The notes beneath the pieces are model-generated. The model was not told where the DNA came from and ran no database searches. It saw only the letters and a program-made list of their open reading frames with translations. A DNA stretch of 64,000 nt from Pseudomonadota bacterium (GTDB lineage Bacteria > Pseudomonadota > Gammaproteobacteria > Burkholderiales > Burkholderiaceae_F). Below, one piece after another: positions 37,347 to 47,229 of the stretch; position 1 is the stretch's first letter, and each line of letters starts with the position of its first letter. The translations under genes were made by a program, and so were the position numbers. Where the stretch lies: positions 1-64,000 of the forward strand of contig JAKCCX010000009.1 of assembly GCA_021838715.1 (NCBI GenBank), read 5' to 3'.

Positions 37347-37847
37347 ATGTCCTCGCAGCGCAATCCGCTAACCAAGTTTCTCCTTCTTTCCGCAGCCTCC
37401 TTCGCCATCGGCACCATCCACGGCATGCTGCAGGTGATGCCGCCGATCCGGCACTGGCTCGATTCCATCGGGAGTCCGTACGGCGGCCCGGGGCACATGA
37501 TCGACCCGCTGGCGCACGCCCACATGAACCTCGTCGGCGGCGCCGTGATGCTGGCCATGGGGGCCACCTATCACCTGTTGCCGCAGTTCGTGAACCGTCC
37601 CATTTACTCCCAGCGGCTCGTCAATCTGACGTTCTGGTGGACGGCGACCGGCGCGTACTCCTTCTATGTCGCGCTGCTTGCCTTCGGGTTCTGGGAGGGC
37701 AGTCTGCTGCACCGCGCTCCGGAACAGATCCCGGCGGTGCAGCGCTACTACGGGCCGGTCATCGCCTGCGCGGCGACGACGATGGCCATCGGCTTCGTCA
37801 TTTATTTCTACAACATCGCCAAGACGGTGCGCAGCGCGCGGCAGTAG
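37347..37847 (+). CDS. 4-TM truncated heme-copper oxidase subunit I-like (CcoN-like) protein
   Basis: LAHAHMNLVGGAVMLAMGATYHLLPQFVNRPIYSQRLVNLTFWWTATGAYSFY resembles a segment of CcoN/NorB; 166 aa only. Confidence 0.65.
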   Translation: MSSQRNPLTKFLLLSAASFAIGTIHGMLQVMPPIRHWLDSIGSPYGGPGHMIDPLAHAHMNLVGGAVMLAMGATYHLLPQFVNRPIYSQRLVNLTFWWTATGAYSFYVALLAFGFWEGSLLHRAPEQIPAVQRYYGPVIACAATTMAIGFVIYFYNIAKTVRSARQ

Positions 37848-37867
37848 TTGCGCGGCGCGCTGCGCCA

Positions 37868-37914
37868 TAAAAAAACGGGCGGAAACGGCATTTGCCGTCT
37901 TCCGCCCGTTTTTT
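37868..37914. terminator. Bidirectional terminator between convergent genes
   Basis: aaaaaaACGGGCGGAAACGGCAttTGCCGTCTTCCGCCCGTtttttt. Confidence 0.88.
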
Positions 37915-37934
37915 ATTCTCCTGGCTGTCGAGCG

Positions 37935-38000
37935 TTACTTCTTCGCCACGAAATAGATCATTCCGGCCAGCAGCAACGCGCCCAAGGTGAGTTCGATCAT
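37935..38000 (-). CDS. 21-aa membrane micro-ORF at the end of the act operon
   Basis: MIELTLGALLLAGMIYFVAKK*, preceded by AGGAAGG and followed by a strong terminator. Confidence 0.55.
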   Translation of the reverse strand: MIELTLGALLLAGMIYFVAKK

Positions 38001-38170
38001 GTTCGTTTCGCCTTCCTGTCTCGTTGAAAACAAACCGCCCCGGCAAATGCCGACACGCCCGTTGCCCGCTCTTGTTGTTCGGCCCGGGAAGCGGCAGCCC
38101 TCCCGAAGCTCCTTGCGTTCATCGCAATTCTTCCGCGGCCTTGAAAATTCGACCGGAACGCTCGGTTTTT

Positions 38171-38203
38171 GTTCCGTCCCACCGGAGAGCGGCGGGACGG
38201 AAC
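38171..38203. repeat. 10-bp perfect inverted repeat GTTCCGTCCC-N13-GGGACGGAAC between actF and the 21-aa ORF
   Basis: Direct reading; no T-tract on the minus-strand 3' side. Confidence 0.7.
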
Positions 38204-38218
38204 CCTTGCAACGCCCTC

Positions 38219-39340
38219 TTATGCCGCGCTGACCGCCGCGCCCGGCGCGTCGGCCTTCATCACGCCGTTGCGGATCAGGTTCCGACGGAGCAGGAACCAG
38301 GCGATCCCGAACGCCAGGATCGTCACCACCCAATCGAACGGCTGCGTGAACGGCATCACCGCGCGATGGAAGGCATCGGTCGGAACCGAGGCCGCCACCC
38401 ACATGTACCGCTCCAGCCAGGTTCCGATGATCATGATGATCGCAACCCGGTAGATCGACACCGGGCTATGCCGGACATAGGTCAGCACCAGCATGCTGAA
38501 CGGGATGATGAACCGGAACGCGATCACCGTCCAGAAGAACCAGTCGTAGTCGCCGGTCGCCATCCAGTCGTAGCGGTTGCGCTCCTCCGGGATGTTGCCG
38601 TACCAATAGATCATGTAGCCGGCGTAGAACGTGTAGGTCCAGAGGATCGTGAAACCCAGCATCATCTGCGCCAGATAGTTGAAGACGTTGTTGGAAACGC
38701 CCTTGATGAACCGGTGCTTCTTGCGGTCCAGGATGTAGCACATCACCACGATCACGGCCAGGGTCATGCCAAAGTTGCTGATGAAGTGGGCCATGCCATA
38801 GATCGAGCTCTCCCAGCGCGGCACCATCGTCATTTCCCAGTCCCACCCGAGCATCGTGCCGTAGAGCACGTGGACGACAGGAATCCAGCTCGCCGTGGCC
38901 TTGAAACGATCCCAGTCCTCCTGCGACCGCTCGCTGACCTCCTGCAGGCGCAGGAAGCGCCGCCACAGCCAGCCCACCAGGACCAGACCGGCGATTTCCC
39001 GCGCCATCAGGAAAACCTCGTTGTGCCAGCCGTTGAGCGGCCGCGGCCAGGGAGCAACCGCCAGCCAATAGAAGTAGCCGCTGGGGAAGCCGTTCTTCAG
39101 CGGGCCGTTCATCCACGGGAACACGCCGTGGCGGAACAGCATCAGGATGACCAGGATCGCAAACACCAGCGGATACAGACCGAAAAGTGCCGTGGCGATG
39201 TTCCGGATGGAATAGCGCCACTTCGCGCCGATCAGGGTCAGAATGGCCGTCAGCGTCACGCCGCCCATCGTCAGGTGCAGCAGGATGAGAAAGTCGGCGG
39301 TGAGCACCGACCAGCTCGTGAACGGAATCATTTGGCTCAT
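38219..39340 (-). CDS. actF: Alternative complex III subunit ActF (NrfD-like)
   Basis: Multi-TM; paralogous to ActC; position in the act operon; ATGA coupling with actE. Confidence 0.88.
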   Translation of the reverse strand: MSQMIPFTSWSVLTADFLILLHLTMGGVTLTAILTLIGAKWRYSIRNIATALFGLYPLVFAILVILMLFRHGVFPWMNGPLKNGFPSGYFYWLAVAPWPRPLNGWHNEVFLMAREIAGLVLVGWLWRRFLRLQEVSERSQEDWDRFKATASWIPVVHVLYGTMLGWDWEMTMVPRWESSIYGMAHFISNFGMTLAVIVVMCYILDRKKHRFIKGVSNNVFNYLAQMMLGFTILWTYTFYAGYMIYWYGNIPEERNRYDWMATGDYDWFFWTVIAFRFIIPFSMLVLTYVRHSPVSIYRVAIIMIIGTWLERYMWVAASVPTDAFHRAVMPFTQPFDWVVTILAFGIAWFLLRRNLIRNGVMKADAPGAAVSAA

Positions 39341-39939
39341 TTGGATGCGGTCTCCGTCGGTTTGGGATGCCACTGCTTCTCGAGCACCTTGCGCAGGTAG
39401 TTGATCACGTGCCAGCGCTCGGTCGGCGTCAGGTCATTGCCGTACACCGGCATGATCGCGCCGCCATAAGTCAGATAGCCGAAGATGAACCCGTCGGGGA
39501 TGTCGTACGCAGCCTTGCTCGTAAGGTCGAACGGCCGCACGAGGAGCTTTTCCCCAACCGTGCCGTTGCCCGTGCCCGACGTGCCGTGGCAGGGCTGGCA
39601 GTAGATCAGAAACAGCTGATGGCCCTTTTCCGCCGACTCCGCCGTGCGCGGAATCGGATCCTTCAGCGCGGTCGCCTCATCCCGGTCCTGCATTTCCACG
39701 GTCGGGGTCGACGGCACCGGCACCGACTGGTCCGGAAACGCCATCGGGTGCTGCTGCGGCTTGATCGCGATGTAGTGGCCCATGTCGCGGGACCAGGGCC
39801 ACGCGGACGAGGTGGCCGGCAGCGCCAGCGCGGCGATGCCGAGGGCGGCGGCAACCGCCGCGGCCGCCCGTCGCAGTCCCTGGTTGCGGGAACGCAACGC
39901 AGGCGCGGCAGTCTCGGAATGGAAATGTTGCGACATCAT
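39337..39939 (-). CDS. actE: Alternative complex III subunit ActE (monoheme cytochrome c)
   Basis: LIYCQPCHGTSGTGNGTVGEKLLVRPFDL; one CXXCH. Confidence 0.88.
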   Translation of the reverse strand: MMSQHFHSETAAPALRSRNQGLRRAAAAVAAALGIAALALPATSSAWPWSRDMGHYIAIKPQQHPMAFPDQSVPVPSTPTVEMQDRDEATALKDPIPRTAESAEKGHQLFLIYCQPCHGTSGTGNGTVGEKLLVRPFDLTSKAAYDIPDGFIFGYLTYGGAIMPVYGNDLTPTERWHVINYLRKVLEKQWHPKPTETASK

Positions 39940-40466
39940 TTCAGAACCTCTTCTTGTACCGACAGCACGTTGTGCTTCTCGAAGATCTTGCGGACTTCCT
40001 CGATGCAGTACTGGTCCGACTTGACCATCACCGCAACCTGGTCCTCGGACACCGCCACGTGGTAAAGCTCGCCCTCCATCTTGCGCGGCAGGCCGGCGGA
40101 GATGAGAAATCCCAGCACGGTGATGTACACGCCGCCCATGATCAGGCCTTCATACGTGAGCACGAAGTCCGCGGGGATCGGGATGATGGGCTTGCCGCCC
40201 TTCATCTGGGCGAAGAAGTTTCCCTGCGCGGTCGAGTAGCCGAGGAAGGCCAGGCTCGCGCCACCCAGGGCGCCGAACAGGCTGTACCAGCGCACCGGCT
40301 CGGGGCGCGGCCCCAGCACCTTTTCGACCTCGGGGTGTTCGATCGGCGACTTGATCGTCACGTCGTCCCAGTTCAGGTAGGGCATGTTGGCATTGCGCAG
40401 CTCGAGCAGCGCGGCCGATGCTCCGTCGAAGTCGGAGAAAAGACCCATTATGCGTTTGGTGATCAT
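39936..40466 (-). CDS. actD: Alternative complex III subunit ActD (DUF3341)
   Basis: IMGLFSDFDGASAALLELRNANMPYLNWDDVTIKSPIEHPEVEKVLG; two TM. Confidence 0.9.
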   Translation of the reverse strand: MITKRIMGLFSDFDGASAALLELRNANMPYLNWDDVTIKSPIEHPEVEKVLGPRPEPVRWYSLFGALGGASLAFLGYSTAQGNFFAQMKGGKPIIPIPADFVLTYEGLIMGGVYITVLGFLISAGLPRKMEGELYHVAVSEDQVAVMVKSDQYCIEEVRKIFEKHNVLSVQEEVLK

Positions 40467-41836
40467 GCTTCCCTCTCATGCGCGTGCAGCTTCTCATGCC
40501 GCGTGGCGTGAACCATTTCCTTGACTTCATACATCGAGACACTGGGGAAGATCTTGACGAACAGCATGAACAGCATGCCGAAGAGCCCGAAGCTTCCCAG
40601 GAGGATGCCCCACTGGATCATGGACGGGAAGAACTTGTGGTCCCAGGTCCAGGGGTAGTAGCCGTGCGAGAACGTCGGCGTGACGATCATCCAACGCTCG
40701 TCCCACATCGCGAAATTGAACACCAGCGACAGCACCAGCATGATCGGAATGCTCGTGCGCACCTTCTTGCTGATCAACACCAGCGGCAGCACCGAGCCCA
40801 GAAGGTTCATCGCCCACCACCAGGGTGCGTACGGCCCCGTGGCGCGCATGATCAACGTCTCCTTCGACACCAGGTCATTGCCATACCATACCGTCGAGTA
40901 TTCGCACAGATTGAGGTACGTCCAGACCATCGAGATCGCGAAGGTCAGGCGCGAGAGCTTTTCGAGGATCGGGATGGTCATGTATTCCTCGAAGCGGAAC
41001 ACATAACGCAGCATGATGAACAGCGTGATGATCACCGCGCAACCGGAATACAGCGCGCCGGCCACGAAGTAGGGCGGGAACGAGGTGATGTGCCAGCCCG
41101 GCTGCTGCGACGCCGCGAAGTCGCAGGACACGATGGAGTGCACCGACACCGCCAGCGGCATCAGGAAGCAGGCCATCGCCAGGTAGGTGACGCGGAAGTT
41201 GCGCCATTGCCGGTCGGTGCCCTTCCATCCCAGCGCTGCCCAGCCGTAGAAGGTCTTGCGCCAGCCCGTCGCCGCATCGCGGCAGATCGCCATGTCGGGA
41301 ATCGAGCCCACGACCAGGAACAGCACCGACGAGGTCAGGTAGGTCAGGATCGCCATGCAATCCCACGCCAGCGGCGACTGGAAGTTCGGCCACGTCCAAC
41401 GTTCGTTCGGATACGGAAGCGCGTAGTACACCTCCCACAGACGCCCGAGGTGCATGAACACGAAGCAGGCCGCGGTGATCAGCGAGAACGTCGTCATCGC
41501 CTCGGCATATCGGTACACGGGCTTGCGCCAGTCGGCATGGATGATGTGCAGCAGCGCCGAGAGCAGCGTTCCCGAGTGCCCCATGCCGATCCAGAAGATG
41601 AAGGTGGCGATGTACAAGCTCCAGACGTTCGGGTTGTTCATTCCCGAGACGCCCATGCCGCGGTTGTACTGATAGGCCTCGCAGGACAGGCCGATCACGA
41701 ACAGCCCGAAGGCGAACGCGAAGAGCAGCCAGTAGGTCGCGCGCGGCCGCTCCAGACTCGCCAGGACGTCGCGATTGATCTTCGCCCAGCCGATGTCATC
41801 GCGAATGTCCTGCTCTTTTTGAATGACGTTACTCAT
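40463..41836 (-). CDS. actC: Alternative complex III subunit ActC (NrfD/PsrC-like)
   Basis: GWAKINRDVLASLERPRATYWLLFAFAFGLFVIGL...FIFWIGMGHSGTLLSALLHI. Confidence 0.92.
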   Translation of the reverse strand: MSNVIQKEQDIRDDIGWAKINRDVLASLERPRATYWLLFAFAFGLFVIGLSCEAYQYNRGMGVSGMNNPNVWSLYIATFIFWIGMGHSGTLLSALLHIIHADWRKPVYRYAEAMTTFSLITAACFVFMHLGRLWEVYYALPYPNERWTWPNFQSPLAWDCMAILTYLTSSVLFLVVGSIPDMAICRDAATGWRKTFYGWAALGWKGTDRQWRNFRVTYLAMACFLMPLAVSVHSIVSCDFAASQQPGWHITSFPPYFVAGALYSGCAVIITLFIMLRYVFRFEEYMTIPILEKLSRLTFAISMVWTYLNLCEYSTVWYGNDLVSKETLIMRATGPYAPWWWAMNLLGSVLPLVLISKKVRTSIPIMLVLSLVFNFAMWDERWMIVTPTFSHGYYPWTWDHKFFPSMIQWGILLGSFGLFGMLFMLFVKIFPSVSMYEVKEMVHATRHEKLHAHEREA

Positions 41837-41967
41837 TGGTTTCCGACTCCATGGTTCCGTTGTATGGCATACGCCGGATCAGGTTTCCTTGGGTCAATCG
41901 TTTCGGGGCAGGCGTCGACGGATCGCGCCTCCCTGGGCCAAGCCTCTCTGGATCAATCCTCGCTGGG

Positions 41968-42822
41968 TCAAGCCTCTTCATCGCGAACGCGCTCGAGATA
42001 CATCACCGAGGGGTACGGCCGCAGGTCCTCGAGGACGCGATAGCCGCGCAGCCCGGGATGCGAGTTCGGGTCGAGATCCTTGAGCTGCCGGTCCTTGTCC
42101 ATCTCCACCCGCTGCAGCCGCCATTGCGTGGCGACGCGGGAATACGGATCGGACAGGTTGCCGAAGCTGATCGCGTTGGTCGGACACGATTGCTGGCAGG
42201 CGGTCTGGACGTCGCCGTCGCGGATTTCGCGCCCTTCCCCGCCCACCCGGTCCTTGCAGTCGACCAGACGCTGCACGCAGAACGTGCACTTCTCCATCAC
42301 GCCCTTGGTCCGCACGGTGAGATCCGGATTGAGCTGCATCGGCAGCGGATCCGGCCAGGCATGTTCCTGCTCGGGGTAGTTGTACCAATTGAAGTACCGC
42401 ACCTTGTACGGGCAGTTGGCCGAGCAGTAGCGCGAACCGACGCAACGGTTGTAGACCTGCGAATTCAGGCCGTCGTTGGTGTGGTTGGTCGCGCCCACCG
42501 GGCACACCGTCTCGCAGGGCGCCGCCTCGCACTGCTGGCACATCATCGGCAGATACTGCGCACCGCGCTCGGGCACGTTTTCGTCCCCGGGCTCCCAATA
42601 GCGCTCGATGCGCATCCAGTGCATCGCCTGACCGGCGTAGAACTTGTCCTCCCCCACGACGGGGAGGTTGTTCTCGGCGTAGCAGGCCACCACGCAGGCG
42701 TTGCAGCCCGTGCAGGCGTCGAGATCGATCGCCATCGCCCACTTGAGGTCGGGGTTCGAGCCGACGCGGGGGTGCTCGGTCCGAAACTTCGCCCAGTCAT
42801 CCGTCATTATTTCCCAGCTCAT
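41968..42822 (-). CDS. actB2: Alternative complex III iron-sulfur subunit (ActB2)
   Basis: KWAMAIDLDACTGCNACVVACYAENNLPVVG; MCQQCEAAPCETVCPVGA; CSANCPYKVRYFNWYNY. Confidence 0.92.
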   Translation of the reverse strand: MSWEIMTDDWAKFRTEHPRVGSNPDLKWAMAIDLDACTGCNACVVACYAENNLPVVGEDKFYAGQAMHWMRIERYWEPGDENVPERGAQYLPMMCQQCEAAPCETVCPVGATNHTNDGLNSQVYNRCVGSRYCSANCPYKVRYFNWYNYPEQEHAWPDPLPMQLNPDLTVRTKGVMEKCTFCVQRLVDCKDRVGGEGREIRDGDVQTACQQSCPTNAISFGNLSDPYSRVATQWRLQRVEMDKDRQLKDLDPNSHPGLRGYRVLEDLRPYPSVMYLERVRDEEA

Positions 42823-42825
42823 GGC

Positions 42826-45135
42826 TTACACCTCCGAATCGAGCTTGGCGGTCGACGCCGGCAGCGTCTTGACCGTTTCGATATGGCCGCGGGTCGTCAG
42901 ATCCCCGGACTTCCAACCCTCATCCTTGATGATGCGCGCGCTGTCGCCGGTCTTGGTTACCTTGACGCGGGTCGCGAACATCGCCAGCTCGCCGGTCTTG
43001 GCATCGAACACCGGATCGAGCATCTGGAAGGGATTCACGCCGCGGCCGCTGGCATAGCGGCCGAAGCTCTCGTGGCCCTGCCCCAGCGGCACACCGATCA
43101 CGTCGGGATGAATGCCCGGGAAGCGGTACACCGGCACGCGAACCGAACCACTGGCCGAGGCGATCTCGATGACGTCGCCGTCGGAGAGTCCCAGGCGGTT
43201 GGCCGTGCTCGGGTGCACTTCGGCCCACGACCCCCAGACGATGGTGGTGAGCGAGTCGGCGGTTTCCTGGATCCACGGCAGGCTGGCGTGGCGGCCATCG
43301 CGGAAGCGGCCGGACATCGGGGCGAGATGGAACGGATAGCCGCCGTCCTGCGCGCCGTTCGCCGATGCAAGATCGATTTCGAGGGCGGCGGGTTCGGTCG
43401 GCGCCTTCTCGGTCTTGGCGTCCGCCAGATGCAGCACGCCGTGGCTCCGGGCGTTGGTCCAGAAATGCCAGTCGCTGTCGGGCAACTGCGCATAGGCCAT
43501 CTTGTAGTCCTGGAACGCCTTGCGGTTGGCGATCACCGCCGTACGGATGTAGGCGTAGTAGTCCGGGAAGCCCTTGTAGTCGTCGGCGCGGCGCTGCTTG
43601 AGCGTCTCCAGCAGGTAATCGCCGATCGAACGCGTGCCATCCGGATAGAGCCGGTTCATCAGCGGCTGCTGCACGGTGAACTGCAATTCGCCTTCCGGCT
43701 GGACCAGCGGCACGTGCGTGCCCCAGTCCTCCATCGCGGAATCGATCGGCAGCACGAGATCGGCCTGCTTGGCGGTCTCGTCGAGATACTGCGTGAAGAC
43801 GACCTTGAAGCCGGCCTTGGCGAAGGCGTCCTTGAACTTCAGGAACGCCGGCGCGGTAAACACCGGGTTGGCGTCGTGGACGAAAACGGTGTCGAACTTG
43901 CCGGCCGCGAGATCCTGGGTGAAGGAACGCAGGGCCGCGGTGCTGCCACCGTTGGGCGCGAGTTGCGGGAAGGGCTGCTCCGAGGGCATGAGCACGGTGC
44001 TGCCCATCGCGCCCAGCACCCAGTTGAGCGCGAGGATCGCCTGCGCGTTGGCGTAGCCGTGGGCATGGCCTTCGGCCGACGGGCCCGAGAGCACCACCGC
44101 CGGATTGCGGCTCTGCATCAGCTTGACGACGCGATCGAACCATTCGCCCTGGATGCCGGTCTCGTTGAGCACGCGCGCCTTGTCGTACGCCGCCGCGACG
44201 GTGACGATCTGCGCCGGAACCTTGGACTTGTCCTTCATCCCGGCAAGCAGCGCGTTGGCGAATCCCAGCGCCAGCACGCCTTCGGTGCCCGGACGAATGG
44301 GAATCCAGCGGTCGGCGTTGGCGCCGGTGAGCGTCATCCGCGGCTCGATCTGCACCAGCGTGCCGCGCGGCTTGCCTTCGTTGGCACGGCGGAAATGCGA
44401 CCAGCGGCCGGAGTAATAGACCGGCGAGACGCCCGTGTCGAGGAAATCCGAACCGAAGGAGACGATGAGCGTCGCCTGGTCAAGCGCATAGCGCGGCACC
44501 TCGGCGCCCAACACCTGCTTCGAAGCGCTGCGATTGGTGGTGTCCGCCAGTGCGTAGTACACATAGGCACCGTTGCCGCCGAATGCTTCGACGGTGTTGT
44601 CGACGAGCACCTTGAGGTGCCCGCTCACCGGCCCGGTCAGGAAGCCGAAACGGCCGTCCTGGGTCGAGGCGGCGTGCTCGCGCAACGCGGCGATCGCTTC
44701 GGTCAGGGTCACCGGCTGCAGCGCGCCGCCCTTGCGCAGCATGGGGGTGTGCAGACGGTCCGGGTTGTAGTGGTGCTGCACACCCGCCTGGCCCAGCCCG
44801 CAGAGCTTGCCGCCGGAGACGGCCGACTCGGGGTTGCCTTCGAGCTTGAGCACCCGCCCGTCGCGGATGCGGCCCTGGATTCCGCAACGGCCGCTGCACT
44901 GGGTGCAGGTCGAGGCGTAGTACACGGCGTCGCCGGGGATGTTGAAATCCTGCGGATTGACGTACGAGTAGACGTGGCTCTTGCCCGACTCGACGTCGGT
45001 GAAGCCGCAGGCGCCGAGGGACGCGGTCGCGCCGCCCCAGCCCAGCACCTTCAAGAAGTCCCGCCGCTGCAGCGGGAGCAGCGGTGCGTCGCCTTCCGGC
45101 GCCGCCGCTGCGGGCTTATGTTTTCCGTTTTCCAT
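42826..45135 (-). CDS. actB1: Alternative complex III molybdopterin-oxidoreductase-like subunit (ActB1)
   Basis: RRDFLKVLGWGGATASLGACGFTDVE; CTQCSGRCGIQGRIRDGRVLKLEGNPE. Confidence 0.92.
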   Translation of the reverse strand: MENGKHKPAAAAPEGDAPLLPLQRRDFLKVLGWGGATASLGACGFTDVESGKSHVYSYVNPQDFNIPGDAVYYASTCTQCSGRCGIQGRIRDGRVLKLEGNPESAVSGGKLCGLGQAGVQHHYNPDRLHTPMLRKGGALQPVTLTEAIAALREHAASTQDGRFGFLTGPVSGHLKVLVDNTVEAFGGNGAYVYYALADTTNRSASKQVLGAEVPRYALDQATLIVSFGSDFLDTGVSPVYYSGRWSHFRRANEGKPRGTLVQIEPRMTLTGANADRWIPIRPGTEGVLALGFANALLAGMKDKSKVPAQIVTVAAAYDKARVLNETGIQGEWFDRVVKLMQSRNPAVVLSGPSAEGHAHGYANAQAILALNWVLGAMGSTVLMPSEQPFPQLAPNGGSTAALRSFTQDLAAGKFDTVFVHDANPVFTAPAFLKFKDAFAKAGFKVVFTQYLDETAKQADLVLPIDSAMEDWGTHVPLVQPEGELQFTVQQPLMNRLYPDGTRSIGDYLLETLKQRRADDYKGFPDYYAYIRTAVIANRKAFQDYKMAYAQLPDSDWHFWTNARSHGVLHLADAKTEKAPTEPAALEIDLASANGAQDGGYPFHLAPMSGRFRDGRHASLPWIQETADSLTTIVWGSWAEVHPSTANRLGLSDGDVIEIASASGSVRVPVYRFPGIHPDVIGVPLGQGHESFGRYASGRGVNPFQMLDPVFDAKTGELAMFATRVKVTKTGDSARIIKDEGWKSGDLTTRGHIETVKTLPASTAKLDSEV

Positions 45136-45149
45136 GACGGTTCCTCCGG

Positions 45150-45854
45150 TCACTTGTGGCACTGCCAGCAATCGTTGGGGCCATGCCCGGACATCGCTTC
45201 GACAACTTGCTCGGGATGCGTGGACATCTCCATCCGCGGATAGATCATGCGCATGCCGTTGAGGATCTTGGGATCCTTGGGCAGCGGATGATTTTTCTGA
45301 TGGCAGGAAATGCACCAGCCCATGCTCAGCGGCTTGACCTTCTGGTCCACCGTCATGTTCTCGACATCGCCGTGGCAATAGCTGCAGACCTCTTTCACCG
45401 GGCGGTGCAGTTCAAAGTAGAAGCGCTGGATATGGCGCATGTGCGGGAAACGCACGAAGTCCGGAAGGTCGTGGACCTTCATGAACGGAATCGGCTTCTT
45501 CTCTTCCCAGTACTGGAAGAGCTTCTTGATCCGTGGCTTGTTGCGCACCGAGGGGATGTAGGTGTGGCAATTGATGCACTTGCGCAGCGGAGGAATCCCC
45601 GACACCCGGCTGCGCCGGGCATAGGTGTGGCAGTACATGCAATTGATGCCCATCTTGCCCGCATGAATGTCATGCGGGAACTCGATCGGCTGCTCCACCT
45701 TGTCGCCGGCAAACGCAGTGTTGGCGATCAAGCCCAGTCCCAGAACCACCCCGAGCGCGGCGAGGGAACGCCCCAGTCCTGCAACAACCCGCGCAAAAAA
45801 GGCGTAGCCCATCCCGCCGCGATTGATCCAATCGCGTAGATTCCGCGTCTTCAT
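45150..45854 (-). CDS. actA: Alternative complex III pentaheme cytochrome ActA
   Basis: Five CXXCH: CMYCH, CINCH, CSYCH, CISCH, CWQCH. Confidence 0.93.
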   Translation of the reverse strand: MKTRNLRDWINRGGMGYAFFARVVAGLGRSLAALGVVLGLGLIANTAFAGDKVEQPIEFPHDIHAGKMGINCMYCHTYARRSRVSGIPPLRKCINCHTYIPSVRNKPRIKKLFQYWEEKKPIPFMKVHDLPDFVRFPHMRHIQRFYFELHRPVKEVCSYCHGDVENMTVDQKVKPLSMGWCISCHQKNHPLPKDPKILNGMRMIYPRMEMSTHPEQVVEAMSGHGPNDCWQCHK

Positions 45855-46293
45855 TTGACTTTGCGTTCCTCCGGATAAATTGTCACCGTTGTCGAGCCGC
45901 CTCCGCCGCCTTCCTGGCCAGAAGACATCGGTTCGGGTTCGAGCGTGCCCGGTGAAATTTGCCTTCAACGGCGTGTGGTACACCACATGCGCAACAGCTT
46001 CGAGTTCTATGGGGCTCTGATCTATGTCAAAGCCTCCGATTTTTTATCTACCTGAGACTCGTTTCGTTACACATTCGGTGAAGGCGTGGCGGATTATGCA
46101 CGGAATTCTCGGGCGGGAGTAGTCTCGTTGGGGTGTGACGCAGACGCAACAACGGGAACGCAAGCCCTGCAGCGTATGGCGCATTGCAGCAAAACGAAGC
46201 GCCCGAGGCCCGCAGACAAATCGCCATCGTGGGCCGGAGGAGACGCATCGCCACGCAGGGGGGCGGCATGGCGATGCTGTACCGCAGCAAACC

Positions 46294-47211
46294 CTACTTC
46301 ACGTCGCGCCAAAACACGTTATTGAGCCAGCGCGCAATCAGGAAAAAAACAACAAGGTAGCCCATCGCCCAGAAACCGACGTGGATGCGTTCCGTCTTTT
46401 TGGGTTCCGACATCCAGTTGAGAAAGGCGACGATGTCGGCGATGTTGTTGTCCGTCGCTTCGGCACGCGCCGGGTCCAGGGGCTGGAACCGGGCGGATTT
46501 GGTTTCCCGTCCGGTCGACAGGCCGGTTTCCGTCGACTGGACATCGCCCTGCGCGTCATAGACGCTGCGCACGCGCACCCAGGGCATTGCCGTCTGGCCG
46601 GGCTTGCGCTTGGCCGGACTTTCTCCGGCGTGCTCGTTGCGCTCGACGCGCACGACCGTGGCGATCCGCGGCCCCTGCATCTGCCAGAAGACGTTGGGCA
46701 TCGCGATGTTGTGAAACACCGCGTTGTTCCAGCCCGTGGACGTCGACCGGTCGCGGTAGAAGCTGCGCAGCAACGTATAGACGTAGTCCGCGCCGTTGTG
46801 TTCGACGGTGCTGTTGGCGCGGATGATCGTCGAGAGATCCGGCGGAGCCTTGCCGAACCACTGCGTGGCATCGCGGGGAACCATCGCGATCGTCATCATG
46901 TCGCCGATGCGCTGGTTGCCGTAGATGAGCTGGCTCTTGATCTGGGTGGCGTCGAGGCCGATCTCCTCGAGCTTATTCCAGCGCATCAGCCGGGCGCTGT
47001 GGCAGTTGAGGCAGTTGGTCACGAACAGCCGCGCGCCGTGCTGCAGGGCGGCCGGATCGTTGGCGCGTTCGCTGGGCCAGCGATCGAGATGCACTTCCGC
47101 GGCCGCGGCGCCGGCGCCAAACGCGAGCAGGGCCGTCGCCAGAAGTCCAGAGAAAATCGCGGGGGAAATCGCGGGGAGCGCCGCGGACCGGACACTACGC
47201 ATGCGAGTCAT
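46294..47211 (-). CDS. petC: Cytochrome c1 of the bc1 complex
   Basis: LFVTNCLNCHSARLMRWNKLEEIGLDATQI; C-terminal TM. Confidence 0.92.
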   Translation of the reverse strand: MTRMRSVRSAALPAISPAIFSGLLATALLAFGAGAAAAEVHLDRWPSERANDPAALQHGARLFVTNCLNCHSARLMRWNKLEEIGLDATQIKSQLIYGNQRIGDMMTIAMVPRDATQWFGKAPPDLSTIIRANSTVEHNGADYVYTLLRSFYRDRSTSTGWNNAVFHNIAMPNVFWQMQGPRIATVVRVERNEHAGESPAKRKPGQTAMPWVRVRSVYDAQGDVQSTETGLSTGRETKSARFQPLDPARAEATDNNIADIVAFLNWMSEPKKTERIHVGFWAMGYLVVFFLIARWLNNVFWRDVK

Positions 47212-47229
47212 ATCGTCGTTCCTCCGGAA

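Noticed and set aside
41836-45243. 1135-aa plus-strand ORF
   Set aside because: Antisense to actB1/actB2; R/H/G/A-rich composition typical of spurious ORFs opposite high-GC genes.
46048-46290. 80-aa ORF between actA and petC
   Set aside because: Low-complexity, no homology by eye; more likely intergenic/regulatory.
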